Shown here piece by piece: positions 1-9,235 of a DNA stretch of 64,000 bases (positions are counted from its first letter, which is position 1; the number at the start of each line of letters is the position of its first letter). The stretch is from Orlajensenia leifsoniae (GTDB taxonomy: Bacteria; Actinomycetota; Actinomycetes; Actinomycetales; Microbacteriaceae): positions 40,517 to 104,516 of the forward strand of contig NZ_SPQZ01000009.1 of assembly GCF_004570845.1 (NCBI RefSeq), written 5' to 3'. Under the pieces are notes generated by a model that saw only the letters and a list, made by a program, of their open reading frames with translations, was not told the origin of the DNA and searched no databases. Position numbers and translations under genes: made by a program.

Positions 1-1753
1 TCTCGACCCCATCTCCCTCCGACGTCTGCGTTCCGCGCTCCGCCGCGAGGAGCTCGCCGCCGGAGGAACGCGCGGTGCAGACGACCTTCTCGTCGAGGCG
101 CTCGACAGGCCCGGCGTGCTCACCACCATCGACACGGCGACGGCGCGGCGTGCGACCCGGCTGGCCGAGAGCGTGCGCGCGGCCTCGGCCGAAGCCGCAG
201 CCGGAGCCACGATCGAGGAGCTGCTGTGGGGCCTGTGGCAGCGCAGCGGGCTCGAACGCACCTGGACCGCCCAGGCGAAGGAGCCGGGCATCGCCGCCGA
301 TGAGGCCGACCGCCACCTCGACGTCGTCGTCGCCCTGTTCACCTCGGCCCAGCGATTCGTCGAGCGTGCGCCGCTGGCGCCCCCGGCGCTGTTCCTCGAC
401 GAGCTCACGGCGCGAGACGTCGCCGAGGACACCCTCGCCCCGCGCGCCGTCGCCCAGTCGGTCACGGTCTCAACGCCGACAGGCGTGGTCGGCCGCGACT
501 TCGAGATCGTGGTCGTCGCCGGAGTGCAGGAGAACGTCTGGCCCGACATGCGGGTGCGCGGCTCCCTGCTCGGCTCCGGCGATCTCGCCGCCGCGGCCAC
601 GGGAGCATCCGCCGACACCACCGATGCCCGCACCGCCGTGCTGCACGACGAGCTGCGGCTGTTCGCGCAGGCCGTGTCCCGCTCCCGCAGCGAGCTCATT
701 GTCACAGCGGTGAGCGACGAGGACCAGGCGCCGTCGGCGTTCTTCTCGCTGCTCCCCGAGCCCGACGACACACCTCCCGAGCGGCATCCGCTCTCCCTCC
801 GAGGACTCACGGCACGGCTGCGCCGCACCCTGACCACCGAGACCGATCCGCTGCGCAGCCGCCAGGCGGCCTTCGACCTCGCCCGCCTGGCCGCAGAGGG
901 CGTTGCCGGAGCCGACCCCGTCGACTGGTACGGAATCGCCGATCCCTCGACCGAACTCCCTCTGCACCACGCGGAGGGCGGAGACGGACCCGTGCGGGTC
1001 TCGCCCTCGCGCATGGAGGCCTTCGAGACCTGCGAGCTGCACTGGCTCATCGATCAGCTCGGCGGTTCGGCACCGAACACGGCCTCGAGCCTCGGCAGCA
1101 TCATCCACTCGGTCGCCGAGCACGCCACGCCCGAGTCCGACATCACCCCCGACGGCCTGCTCGCGAGCGTGCGCGAGCGCTGGGAGGAGATCCCGTTCGA
1201 GTCCGAGTGGCAGTCCGGGCTCGAGTCCGCGCGCGCAGCCGACCTCACCGAGCGCCTCTCGGCCTACCTGCGCGATTTCCGTGCAGCGGGTGGCGAACTG
1301 GTGCAGGCCGAGGGCGGCTTCTCGCTCCCCGTCGGCGACGCCGTGCTGAACGGCAAGATCGACCGGGTGGAGCTGCGGGGCGGCGAGCTCTACATCGTCG
1401 ACCTGAAGACCGGGCGCAGCGAGCCGACGAGCGACGACGCTGTCGCCGAGCATGCGCAGCTCGGCGCCTACCAGCTGGCCTACGCGGCCGGAGCCCTCGG
1501 CGAGCTACCCGACGCGCCTCTCGGCGGCGCCAGACTCGTGGTCGTCTCCAGCGGCACTCGGGCCCAGCCCTGGCGGCAGCCCACCCAGGCTCCGCTCGAC
1601 GACGAGCAGCTCGCGGCCTTCCGCATGCGGGTGGAGGAGGATGCCCGCCGCATGGGGGGAACCACGTTCATCGCCCAGATCGGATCGCACTGCGTCGACC
1701 CGTACTCCCACGGTTCCTGCCGCATCCATGTCGTGGGAGCGGTGAGCTCATGA
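1..1753 (+). CDS. adnA: AdnA-like helicase-nuclease subunit, C-terminal part (5' end outside window)
   Basis: The reading frame is open from base 2, so the N-terminal motor lies upstream of the window; about 583 residues are visible. The end of a UvrD-type motor can be seen (GRDFEIVVVAGVQENVWP near nt 490-545, a degenerate motif V region; ELRLFAQAVSRSRSEL near nt 650-700 at the motif VI position). A RecB-family nuclease domain follows, with GKIDR near nt 1352 and VDLKTGRS near nt 1397 supplying the D and D-x-K metal site, and a QLGAYQLAY motif after it. Cys in FETCELHW and in the C-terminal SHC and GSC could be Fe-S ligands, which is inference. With the next gene it forms the AdnAB end-resection machine that replaces RecBCD in many actinobacteria. 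The stop overlaps the next start by ATGA, indicating translational coupling. Confidence 0.85.
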   Translation, partial: LDPISLRRLRSALRREELAAGGTRGADDLLVEALDRPGVLTTIDTATARRATRLAESVRAASAEAAAGATIEELLWGLWQRSGLERTWTAQAKEPGIAADEADRHLDVVVALFTSAQRFVERAPLAPPALFLDELTARDVAEDTLAPRAVAQSVTVSTPTGVVGRDFEIVVVAGVQENVWPDMRVRGSLLGSGDLAAAATGASADTTDARTAVLHDELRLFAQAVSRSRSELIVTAVSDEDQAPSAFFSLLPEPDDTPPERHPLSLRGLTARLRRTLTTETDPLRSRQAAFDLARLAAEGVAGADPVDWYGIADPSTELPLHHAEGGDGPVRVSPSRMEAFETCELHWLIDQLGGSAPNTASSLGSIIHSVAEHATPESDITPDGLLASVRERWEEIPFESEWQSGLESARAADLTERLSAYLRDFRAAGGELVQAEGGFSLPVGDAVLNGKIDRVELRGGELYIVDLKTGRSEPTSDDAVAEHAQLGAYQLAYAAGALGELPDAPLGGARLVVVSSGTRAQPWRQPTQAPLDDEQLAAFRMRVEEDARRMGGTTFIAQIGSHCVDPYSHGSCRIHVVGAVSS

Positions 1754-4700
1754 CAGACGTCACCCTCGAGGGCCTCGGTGACGAGTTCGCTCCTCTCGAC
1801 CCGGCGCGGGTCGACCTCGCTCCCGATGAGCTCGCCCGCCGCATCGGCGACCCGTTCTCGCCCACAGCCGAGCAGTCCGCTGTCATCCGCGCCGACCTCG
1901 CACCCACGCTGGTCATTGCCGGAGCAGGCAGCGGCAAGACCGAGACGATGGCGAACCGCGTCATCTGGCTGCTCGCGACCGGGCGTGTGCGGCCCGAGCA
2001 GGTGCTCGGCCTCACCTTCACCCGGAAGGCCGCCGGCGAGCTGGCGGAGCGCATCCAGCGGCGCATCGGCCGTCTCGATGAGAGCGGCCTGCTCCCGCGA
2101 CGCGTGGCGAGCGGCGGCGATGCGGGCGGCGATGCCGGCGCGAACTCCCTGTTCGACCGCCCCACGGTGTCGACCTACAACGCGTTCGCGAACAGCATCT
2201 TCCACGACAACGCCGTCATCCTCGGCCGCGAACCCGAGTCGCAGCTGCTCAGCGAGTCGTCGGCCTGGCTGCTCGCTCGCCGCGTGACGGTCGAGCACGG
2301 GGACGACCGCCTGGTGCGCATCGGCAAGCGGGTCGACGATGTGACGGATGCCGTCCTCCGCGTCAGCCGCGCCCTCGCCGAGAACGAGGCCGACAGCGCC
2401 GAGGTGCGCCGCTTCGGTCAGGAGTTCCGCCGTCTCGGCGAGCTGCCGTACAACGAGAAGACCGGCGCGGCCAAGCAGTACGCCGACGTGACGGCCGCCC
2501 TCGCCCACGTCGAGTCGCTCGACGTGCTCCTCGACCTCGCCGCCCGCTTCGACGCCGAGAAGCGCAGGCTCGGCCTCGTCGAGTTCTCAGACCAGGTCGC
2601 TCTCGCGCGGGCCGCGTGCGAGCGCAGCCCGCGGGTGGTCGACGGCTACCGCGAGCGGTACAAGGTCATCCTCCTCGACGAGTACCAGGACACCTCCGTC
2701 GGCCAGACCCGGCTGCTGTCGACCCTCTTCGCCGGTCAGGGCGTGATGGCCGTCGGAGATCCGCACCAGTCGATCTACGGATGGCGCGGCGCGAGTGCCG
2801 ACAATCTCAGTCGCTTCTCGTCCGACTTCGCCGCCGAGGGCACCAGCGCCGAGACTCTCAGCCTCTCGACGAGCTGGCGCAACCCCACGATCGTCCTCGA
2901 TGCGGCCAACCGCCTCGTCGAGCCGTTGACCGCCGTCACCACGGTGGGCGTCGCGACCCTCGCCCCGCGGCCGGCTGCCCCAGCCGGCGTGCTGACGGCA
3001 TCGTTCCATGAGCAGATGGCCGACGAGGCCGATGCCGTCGCCGAGTGGTTCTCCGGCCGGCTCGACCCCACGCTTCCCGACGCTGAGAAGCCCACCGCGG
3101 CGATGCTGTTCCGAGCCCGCCGGCACATGGAGTTCTTCGCCGAGGCGCTCCGGCGCCGCGGCATCCCGTGCCACGTCCTGGGCATCGGCGGCCTGCTGTC
3201 GACGCCCGAGGTGGTCGACCTCGTGGCCACCCTGCGCGTGGTGCACGACCCGGCTGCCGGCTCGTCGCTGCTGCGTCTCCTCGCCGGCGCCCTGTTCCGC
3301 ATCGGGCCACGCGACCTCGCCGAACTCGCACGCGTTGCCGGCTGGTTGCAGAGCCGGGACTGGCAGCAGAAGGACGTCGGCGACGAGGTGCGGCGGGCGC
3401 TGCGCGAATCCGTCGCCGTCGACGACGCCGCGTCCATCGTCGACGCGCTCGATTTCGTGTCGACCGCTCCGGCCGAGCACCGCCAGCTCGCAGGCTTCAG
3501 CGACCTCGGTCTCTACCGCCTGCGCGGTGCGGGTGCGCGCCTCGCCTTCCTGCGTTCCCGCGTCGGCCTCGCCCTGCCCGATTTCGTTCGACTCGTCGAG
3601 CAGGAACTCCGGCTCGACATCGAGGTGAGCGCCAATGAGCGCAACGAGCGCGGCATGGCGAACCTCTACGCGTTCCATGACGAGGTCGCCGCCTTCGTGG
3701 CCGCTGACGAGCGCGGAACCCTCGGCAGCTTCCTCGCCTGGCTGGCCCGTGCCGAGAAGGCCGACGATCTCGGACCCCGCAGCGATCCGGGTGAGCGAGG
3801 CGTCGTGCAGTTGCTCACCATCCACGGGTCGAAGGGCCTGGAGTGGGACTACGTCGTCGTGCCGGGTATGACCGAGGCCGGTCTGCCGAGTGCTCCGCGC
3901 GAGGGCGGCGGCTGGGTGTCGTTCGGCCAGTTGCCGTACGAGTTCCGCGGCGATCGCCTCGAACTGCCCGTGCTGCCCTGGCGCACGGTGTCGACCCAGC
4001 AGCAGTTCCGCGATGAATTCGTGGCGTTCAAGGCCGCGCTCGCCGAGCGCAGCTCGCTCGAGGAGCGCCGACTCGCCTACGTCGCCGTCACCCGGGCCCG
4101 CGAACAGCTGTTGTTGACGGGGTCGTTCTGGGCCGACGGCACCCGGCCGAAGCTGCCCAGCCGCTACCTGCGCGAGCTCGCCGAGGTCCGCATCATCGCT
4201 GAGCTCCCCGAGGCCCCCGAGAACGAGGAGAATCCGTCCGATCGCGCCGGGCGCACGGGGGAGTGGCCGTTCGATCCCCTCGGAACGCGTCGGGTCGGCG
4301 TCGAGCGGGCGGCGGATGCCGTGCGCTCAGCCGCCCGCGAACGTTCGAGAACCCTCGCGCAACCCGCGACGCCGTGGAGTCGCGACATCGACCTGCTGCT
4401 CGCCGAGCGCAGGCGTCGCGCTCAGCCAGAACCCGTCGCGCTCCCGGCGCGCATCCCGGCGTCGCGGTTCAAGGACTACGTCGATCGCCCCGGCGAGGTC
4501 GCCGAGGGCCTGCGCCGGCCGCTGCCGCAGCGCCCCTACCGCGCCACACGTCTCGGCACGCTGTTCCACAGCTGGGTCGAGCACCGCTCGGCGGGCGTCG
4601 GCTCGTTCGATCTCCTCGACGTCTCGGCCGACGAGTCGGATGCCGACTCCACCGTCGAGTTCGACGTCGTCGATGCCACCCCCGAGAACGACCGGCTGGC

Positions 4701-5181
4701 GCAGCTCCAGGCCACCTTCGAGCGTTCGGAATGGGCGGATCGCGCGCCGGAGGACGTCGAGATCGAGATCCACCTCGCCCTCGCCGGCCAGGTGTTCATC
4801 TGCAAGCTCGACGCCGTCTACCGCACCGAGACCGGCTACCAGGTCGTCGACTGGAAGACCGGACGTGCTCCGACCGACGCCCGCGACCTCGAGCTCAAGC
4901 AGACCCAGCTGGCGCTCTACCGTCTCGCCTACGCGCGATGGAAGGACGTCGATCCGTCGACCGTCGACGCCGTGTTCTACTTCGTGGCCGACGACGTGGT
5001 CGTGCGCCCCGAGCGCCTCTACGAGGAGGAGGACCTGCTCGAGCTGTGGTCGTCGGTCTCGTCCGACACCCGGCGGGAGCCCGAGCGCGCCTCGAGCTCG
5101 GCGTCGAAAGCCGCCGTCGCGTCGGGGTCGTCGCCAGGGTCGCCGTCGGATGCGGCATCCGACGGCTCGGCGTCGTCCTGA
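1750..5181 (+). CDS. adnB: AdnB-like ATP-dependent helicase-nuclease
   Basis: A 1143-residue superfamily 1A helicase fused to a RecB-type nuclease, working on double-strand DNA ends with AdnA. Motif I is GAGSGKTET (residues 58-66), Ia LTFTRKAAGEL (88-98), II LLDEYQDTS (about 310), III GDPHQSIYGWRGA (about 336-348), V TIHGSKGLEWDYVVVPGM (about 690-707) and VI RRLAYVAVTRAREQ (about 773-786). The nuclease core near residues 1018-1039 has KLDAVYR and VVDWKTGRAP, an intact D...D-x-K site. The ATG at 1750 is chosen because it overlaps the adnA stop as ATGA. A longer in-frame opening to 1207 lies inside adnA and is ignored. The Ser/Asp-rich C-terminal tail overlaps the convergent next gene by 163 bp. 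Confidence 0.93.
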   Translation: MTDVTLEGLGDEFAPLDPARVDLAPDELARRIGDPFSPTAEQSAVIRADLAPTLVIAGAGSGKTETMANRVIWLLATGRVRPEQVLGLTFTRKAAGELAERIQRRIGRLDESGLLPRRVASGGDAGGDAGANSLFDRPTVSTYNAFANSIFHDNAVILGREPESQLLSESSAWLLARRVTVEHGDDRLVRIGKRVDDVTDAVLRVSRALAENEADSAEVRRFGQEFRRLGELPYNEKTGAAKQYADVTAALAHVESLDVLLDLAARFDAEKRRLGLVEFSDQVALARAACERSPRVVDGYRERYKVILLDEYQDTSVGQTRLLSTLFAGQGVMAVGDPHQSIYGWRGASADNLSRFSSDFAAEGTSAETLSLSTSWRNPTIVLDAANRLVEPLTAVTTVGVATLAPRPAAPAGVLTASFHEQMADEADAVAEWFSGRLDPTLPDAEKPTAAMLFRARRHMEFFAEALRRRGIPCHVLGIGGLLSTPEVVDLVATLRVVHDPAAGSSLLRLLAGALFRIGPRDLAELARVAGWLQSRDWQQKDVGDEVRRALRESVAVDDAASIVDALDFVSTAPAEHRQLAGFSDLGLYRLRGAGARLAFLRSRVGLALPDFVRLVEQELRLDIEVSANERNERGMANLYAFHDEVAAFVAADERGTLGSFLAWLARAEKADDLGPRSDPGERGVVQLLTIHGSKGLEWDYVVVPGMTEAGLPSAPREGGGWVSFGQLPYEFRGDRLELPVLPWRTVSTQQQFRDEFVAFKAALAERSSLEERRLAYVAVTRAREQLLLTGSFWADGTRPKLPSRYLRELAEVRIIAELPEAPENEENPSDRAGRTGEWPFDPLGTRRVGVERAADAVRSAARERSRTLAQPATPWSRDIDLLLAERRRRAQPEPVALPARIPASRFKDYVDRPGEVAEGLRRPLPQRPYRATRLGTLFHSWVEHRSAGVGSFDLLDVSADESDADSTVEFDVVDATPENDRLAQLQATFERSEWADRAPEDVEIEIHLALAGQVFICKLDAVYRTETGYQVVDWKTGRAPTDARDLELKQTQLALYRLAYARWKDVDPSTVDAVFYFVADDVVVRPERLYEEEDLLELWSSVSSDTRREPERASSSASKAAVASGSSPGSPSDAASDGSASS

Positions 5182-6353
5182 GGCATCGAGAACAACTCGA
5201 TCGGGCCGGTCTCCAGCTCGTCGTGAGAGGCGAACGGCTCGCCGGTCTTCGACAGCGTGTGCCAGGCCGGCTTCTCGGGCTCGCCGTAGCTCTCGAGCTC
5301 GAATGAGGACTGGTCGTAGCTGTCGGTGTGCATCTCGGCACCGCCGCCGCGCCGCAGATCGGTGCGCGGGGTGTCCTGCAGCATCGCCTCGACGTCGGAC
5401 ACGGCCATCACCGGGCCTGTGAGCGGGGAGATCGGATTCATGACGTCGGCGTGCACGCTGTCGACCAGGCCGTCGAGCATCGCCACCGCGTCGGCAATCA
5501 CGGCCTCGTCGTGGGTCTCGACGCCGTGCAGCAGCCAGCGGGCGAGTTCGAGCTCGGCGTAGAGCATGGCGCGCTGCGTGATCAGGCGATCGGATGCCGA
5601 ACCTCGACCAGCCGTGTAGGCGGCGATCGCGGTCTCGGCGGCCTCACCCCGCGAGGCGAGCAGCCAGTGCAGGTCGCGCGCGCTGTCGCCCACCCGCAGG
5701 CCCGACCAGCCGATGATCGCCGAGATGGCGTCGTCGGAGACCAGCAGGGACGCGGCGCTCAGTGAGCCGTTGATCACGACGGGGGCGAACTGCCAGAGGC
5801 TGTCGTCATCGGTCGCCTCCTCCCAGCGCCGCAGGAGTGCGGCCGGCAGGTGCCCCGTGTCCGCGGCGCGCCCGACGAGGGTGATCGCGGCGGCACGCGC
5901 ATCCGGAGCCGTCTGCAAGGGCAGCCCGGCGTCCGAGATGAACGAGGTGGGCAGGGAGTGCACCGCGGCGATGGCGCGGCCGACGCTGCCAGCGAGGCCG
6001 GCATCCGAGGTCAGATGGTCGAGGCCGACGGGATGCCCGGGCAGGAAGCCGTAGGCCAGAGCGCGGGTGCCGTTGATGGGCGCCTGGCCCAGGTACTCGG
6101 GCACGTCGAACGGCAGGCGGCTGCGCACACCCGTCGTGAGCGCACGCAGCGCCACGAGGTCGGCGGCCTGCTCGGTCTCGGCGGCCTGCGTGCGCGGCAT
6201 CCGCACGATGACCTCGCGGCCGTCGCGGTCTGTCACCACGGCTGAATCGAACTCGCCATGACCGGAACCGCTGTGGCTGCGTGCCGACTGCACGTCGAGG
6301 CCGGGAACGGCTGCGGTGGCCAGCGCGGCTAGAGTGAGATGGGTTCGGGCCAT
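5019..6353 (-). CDS. APH-fold phosphotransferase-like protein, probable pseudokinase
   Basis: 444 residues; the N-terminal half has the aminoglycoside/macrolide phosphotransferase fold and the C-terminal 200 residues are acidic and Ser/Pro-rich. Where active members have the catalytic loop H-G-D-x-H-x-x-N, this protein reads NGSLSAAS (residues 195-202), and where they have the metal-binding DW it reads GWSGLRVGD (215-223), so the catalytic Asp, the Asn and the metal Asp all appear to be lost. DLHWLLASRG follows in the expected place, supporting the alignment. ATG 6353 is chosen because APH-like sequence begins there; the frame stays open upstream with low-complexity sequence antisense to nudC. 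It diverges from nudC, and its 3' end overlaps adnB. Its role is unknown; enzymatic activity is doubtful. Confidence 0.75.
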   Translation of the reverse strand: MARTHLTLAALATAAVPGLDVQSARSHSGSGHGEFDSAVVTDRDGREVIVRMPRTQAAETEQAADLVALRALTTGVRSRLPFDVPEYLGQAPINGTRALAYGFLPGHPVGLDHLTSDAGLAGSVGRAIAAVHSLPTSFISDAGLPLQTAPDARAAAITLVGRAADTGHLPAALLRRWEEATDDDSLWQFAPVVINGSLSAASLLVSDDAISAIIGWSGLRVGDSARDLHWLLASRGEAAETAIAAYTAGRGSASDRLITQRAMLYAELELARWLLHGVETHDEAVIADAVAMLDGLVDSVHADVMNPISPLTGPVMAVSDVEAMLQDTPRTDLRRGGGAEMHTDSYDQSSFELESYGEPEKPAWHTLSKTGEPFASHDELETGPIELFSMPQDDAEPSDAASDGDPGDDPDATAAFDAELEARSGSRRVSDETDDHSSSRSSSS

Positions 6354-6506
6354 GCCTTCAGGGTACGTCCTCGTGCTTCGGCTCGGCCGATCGCCACGCC
6401 TTCGCCGAGACCCTCGTTGACCGGCTTTCGCGGCCGGTGCGATGACGACGAACCGAACTGCCGCGCGGAGGATCGGTACCGCGCACATGAGTTGAGGAGA
6501 TGCCCG

Positions 6507-7496
6507 GTGAGTGATGGCCCCCTGAGCATTCCGCTCGCCCGCCACCTGCTCGACCGCGACGCCGATTCCCGTTCGCGCGACGGGCTTCTCGAGTCGCTGC
6601 TGGCCGATCCGATCACCCGGGTCATCGCGGTGCACAGGGGGCGGGCGCTGCTGTCCGGCGAAGGCGAGGGCGCTGATCAGGGCGCTGATGACGGCGCCGC
6701 TGCCGTCGCGGCTCCTGCACTCGCGCTTCTCGATCCGGATGCCGCGACGGGTGCCGAGCAGTACCTCTATCTGGGCCGCAGCACCGATGGACCGCGCGCC
6801 GGAACCCCACTCGTCGCCGCCATCGTCGGCGACGAGGTCGCCGCTCGCATCGAGCCCGACCCAGCACGCTGGGCGACGTTGCGCGCCGCCGCACCGCTGC
6901 TCTCCGACAGCGATGCCGGACTCTTCGCCGAGATCGCCTCCGTCGCCAACTGGCACGCGTCCCACGGCTTCTGCCCCCGCTGCGGAACCGCGACCATCCC
7001 GCAGCAGGCCGGCTGGGTGCGTCACTGCCCGAAGGACGACATCGACATCTTCCCGCGCACCGATCCCGCCGTCATCGTGTTGATCACGGATGCCGACGAC
7101 CGCGTTCTGCTCGGATCGAACGCCACCTGGACCCCGGGTCGCTACTCGCTCCTGGCCGGCTTCGTCGAGCCGGGCGAATCGCTCGAGCACGCCGTCATCC
7201 GCGAGATGAAGGAGGAATCCGGCGTCGACGTGGTCGATCCGGTCTACCGCGGCTCGCAGCCCTGGCCGTTCCCGGCCTCGATCATGCTCGGCTTCCACGC
7301 GCGTCTGTCAGACGCGCAGGACCCCGAGAGCCTGGTTCCCGACGGCGTCGAGATCGTCGATCTGCGCTGGCTCACCCGGGAGCAGCTCGCCTCGCCGGGC
7401 AGCGGTGTCCTCCTCCCCGGCGCAGCGTCCATCGCCCGCGCGCTGCTCGAGGACTGGTACGGCGGGCCGATCCCCGACCACGAGGGTCGCTGGTGA
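6507..7496 (+). CDS. nudC: NAD(+) diphosphatase / RNA NAD-decapping NUDIX hydrolase
   Basis: 329 residues from GTG 6507, preceded by GAGGAGA at 6494-6500. The C-terminal Nudix box runs from G218 to V240, with GFVEPGES and REMKEESG as its two halves. It is followed by SQPWPFP (250-256), the signature that separates NudC from other Nudix enzymes. Hydrolyses NAD(H) to NMN(H) plus AMP and, in characterised relatives, removes NAD caps from RNA. The zinc ribbon has C156, C159 and C174, but the expected fourth Cys (177) is Asp, so zinc binding may be weakened. Residues 52-72 are an Ala/Asp/Gly-rich linker. The GTGA junction with uvrD2 suggests co-translation. Confidence 0.93.
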   Translation: MSDGPLSIPLARHLLDRDADSRSRDGLLESLLADPITRVIAVHRGRALLSGEGEGADQGADDGAAAVAAPALALLDPDAATGAEQYLYLGRSTDGPRAGTPLVAAIVGDEVAARIEPDPARWATLRAAAPLLSDSDAGLFAEIASVANWHASHGFCPRCGTATIPQQAGWVRHCPKDDIDIFPRTDPAVIVLITDADDRVLLGSNATWTPGRYSLLAGFVEPGESLEHAVIREMKEESGVDVVDPVYRGSQPWPFPASIMLGFHARLSDAQDPESLVPDGVEIVDLRWLTREQLASPGSGVLLPGAASIARALLEDWYGGPIPDHEGRW

Positions 7497-9235
7497 GCCC
7501 CGACGACCTGCTCTCCGGGCTCGACGTGCAGCAGCGGGTCGCGGCCGAGGCGCTCGTCGGACCCGTCAGCATCCTCGCGGGAGCCGGCACCGGCAAGACC
7601 CGCGCCATCACTCACCGCATCGCCTACGGGGTGGCCACCGGGGCGTACGCGCCGAACCGGGTCATGGCGCTCACCTTCACGGCCCGCTCCGCCGCCGAAC
7701 TGCGCGGACGACTCCGGATGCTCGGTGCCGGGGGAGTCGCGGCACGCACCTTCCACGCGGCGGCGCTCTCGCAGCTCGGCTTCTTCTGGCCGCAGGTCGT
7801 CGGCGGCAGCGCCCCGGCCATCATCGACGCCAAGGCTCGCGTGCTCGCCCACGCTGCCGAGACCGTGCACCTCAAGGTCGACACCGCCACCCTGCGCGAC
7901 GCGGCCGGCGAGATCGAGTGGCGCAAGGTCAGCGGGCTGTCGATCGAGCAGTACGCGGCCGTGTCGCACACCCGGTCGTTGCCCGGCCAGCTCGACCTCG
8001 AGCGCACGATCGCCCTGCAGCAGGCCTACGAAGACCTCAAGGACTCCCGCAGGCAGCTCGACTTCGAGGACGTGCTTCTGGCCGTCGCGGGCATGATCGA
8101 GCAGGAGCCCGCTGTCGCCATGCAGGTGCGCGAGCAGTACAGGTTCTTCGTGGTCGACGAGTTCCAGGACGTCTCGCCGCTCCAGTACCAGCTGCTCAAG
8201 CTCTGGCTCGGCGACAGGCGAGACCTGTGCGTCGTCGGTGACGCGAGCCAGACCATCTACTCCTTCGCAGGTGCTCGATCCGAGTACCTCCTCGACTTCC
8301 CGAGCCGGTTCCCCGATGCGACCGTCGTGCGCCTCGAGCAGAACTACAGGTCGGCTCCGCCCGTGATCGACACGGCGAACCGGCTCATGCGGGGGCGCCC
8401 GGGGGCGCTCACCCTGCTGCCCACCGTCGGTGAGGGGGCAGTGACCGGCCCGGAGGTCGCAGAGAAGAGCTTCCAGACCGACATGGGGGAGGCGCGTGGG
8501 GTCGCCCAACGCATCCTCGAGTTGCTCGACTCCGGCGCCAAGGCCGAGGACATCGCGGTGCTCTTCAGGGTGAACGTGCAGTCGGCCGCCCTGGAGCAGG
8601 CCTTCGTCGAAGCCGGGCTGAGTTACCTCATCCGGGGCTCGAAACGGTTCTTCGACCTGCCCGAGGTCAAGCAGGCCGTACTGGCGCTGCGTGCTGCGTC
8701 GGTCTCCATCGTCGGAGAGCCGCTGTTCAAGTCGGTCAGCGACGTGCTGCGGTCGATCGGGTGGAGCCAGAGTCCGCCCGAGGCGCGTGGAGCTGTGCGC
8801 GACCGATGGGAGTCACTCGACGCGATCATGGGCCTCGTCGACGTGGCCGCTCCCGACACGACCTTCCGCGCCTTCACCGACGAGCTGCTCGAACGCCAGC
8901 GCTCGCAGCACGAGCCCACGGTCTCGGCCGTCACCTTCGCCACGCTCCACTCGGCCAAGGGCCTCGAGTGGGATCACGTCTTCGTCGTGGGTCTCAGCGA
9001 GGGGCTCGTTCCCATCAGCTACGCCAAGTCGTTCGAGCAGATCGACGAGGAGCGACGACTGCTCTACGTCGGAATCACGCGGGCCAGGCGATCGCTCACC
9101 CTGAGCTGGGCGCAGGTCGGTCAGCATCAGCGCGCACCCCGGGAACCGTCGAGATTCCTGACAGAGCTCGGCACCCGCACTCCGCGTGCGGCTGGAGCGT
9201 CCGGAGCGAGCTCGCGCCGGTCCGCGCGTCGATGA
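7493..9235 (+). CDS. uvrD2: UvrD2-like ATP-dependent DNA helicase (no HRDC domain)
   Basis: 580-residue superfamily 1A 3'-5' helicase. Motif I is AGAGTGKTRAI (29-39), Ia LTFTARSAAELRGRL, II FVVDEFQDVS, III VGDASQTIYSFAGA, V TLHSAKGLEWDHVFVVGLSE and VI ERRLLYVGITRARRS. Position next to nudC matches uvrD2 of mycobacteria, which carries a C-terminal HRDC plus tetracysteine extension; here the protein ends soon after motif VI with an Arg/Ser/Ala-rich tail, so it is a short form. GTG 7493 overlaps the nudC stop. The last 140 bp overlap the convergent gene that follows. DNA repair and replication-fork maintenance are the likely roles by homology. Confidence 0.9.
   Translation: MSPDDLLSGLDVQQRVAAEALVGPVSILAGAGTGKTRAITHRIAYGVATGAYAPNRVMALTFTARSAAELRGRLRMLGAGGVAARTFHAAALSQLGFFWPQVVGGSAPAIIDAKARVLAHAAETVHLKVDTATLRDAAGEIEWRKVSGLSIEQYAAVSHTRSLPGQLDLERTIALQQAYEDLKDSRRQLDFEDVLLAVAGMIEQEPAVAMQVREQYRFFVVDEFQDVSPLQYQLLKLWLGDRRDLCVVGDASQTIYSFAGARSEYLLDFPSRFPDATVVRLEQNYRSAPPVIDTANRLMRGRPGALTLLPTVGEGAVTGPEVAEKSFQTDMGEARGVAQRILELLDSGAKAEDIAVLFRVNVQSAALEQAFVEAGLSYLIRGSKRFFDLPEVKQAVLALRAASVSIVGEPLFKSVSDVLRSIGWSQSPPEARGAVRDRWESLDAIMGLVDVAAPDTTFRAFTDELLERQRSQHEPTVSAVTFATLHSAKGLEWDHVFVVGLSEGLVPISYAKSFEQIDEERRLLYVGITRARRSLTLSWAQVGQHQRAPREPSRFLTELGTRTPRAAGASGASSRRSARR

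Noticed and set aside
7244..8509. Long open frame antisense to uvrD2
   Set aside because: No motif, composition of an antisense shadow; the sense strand carries all helicase motifs.
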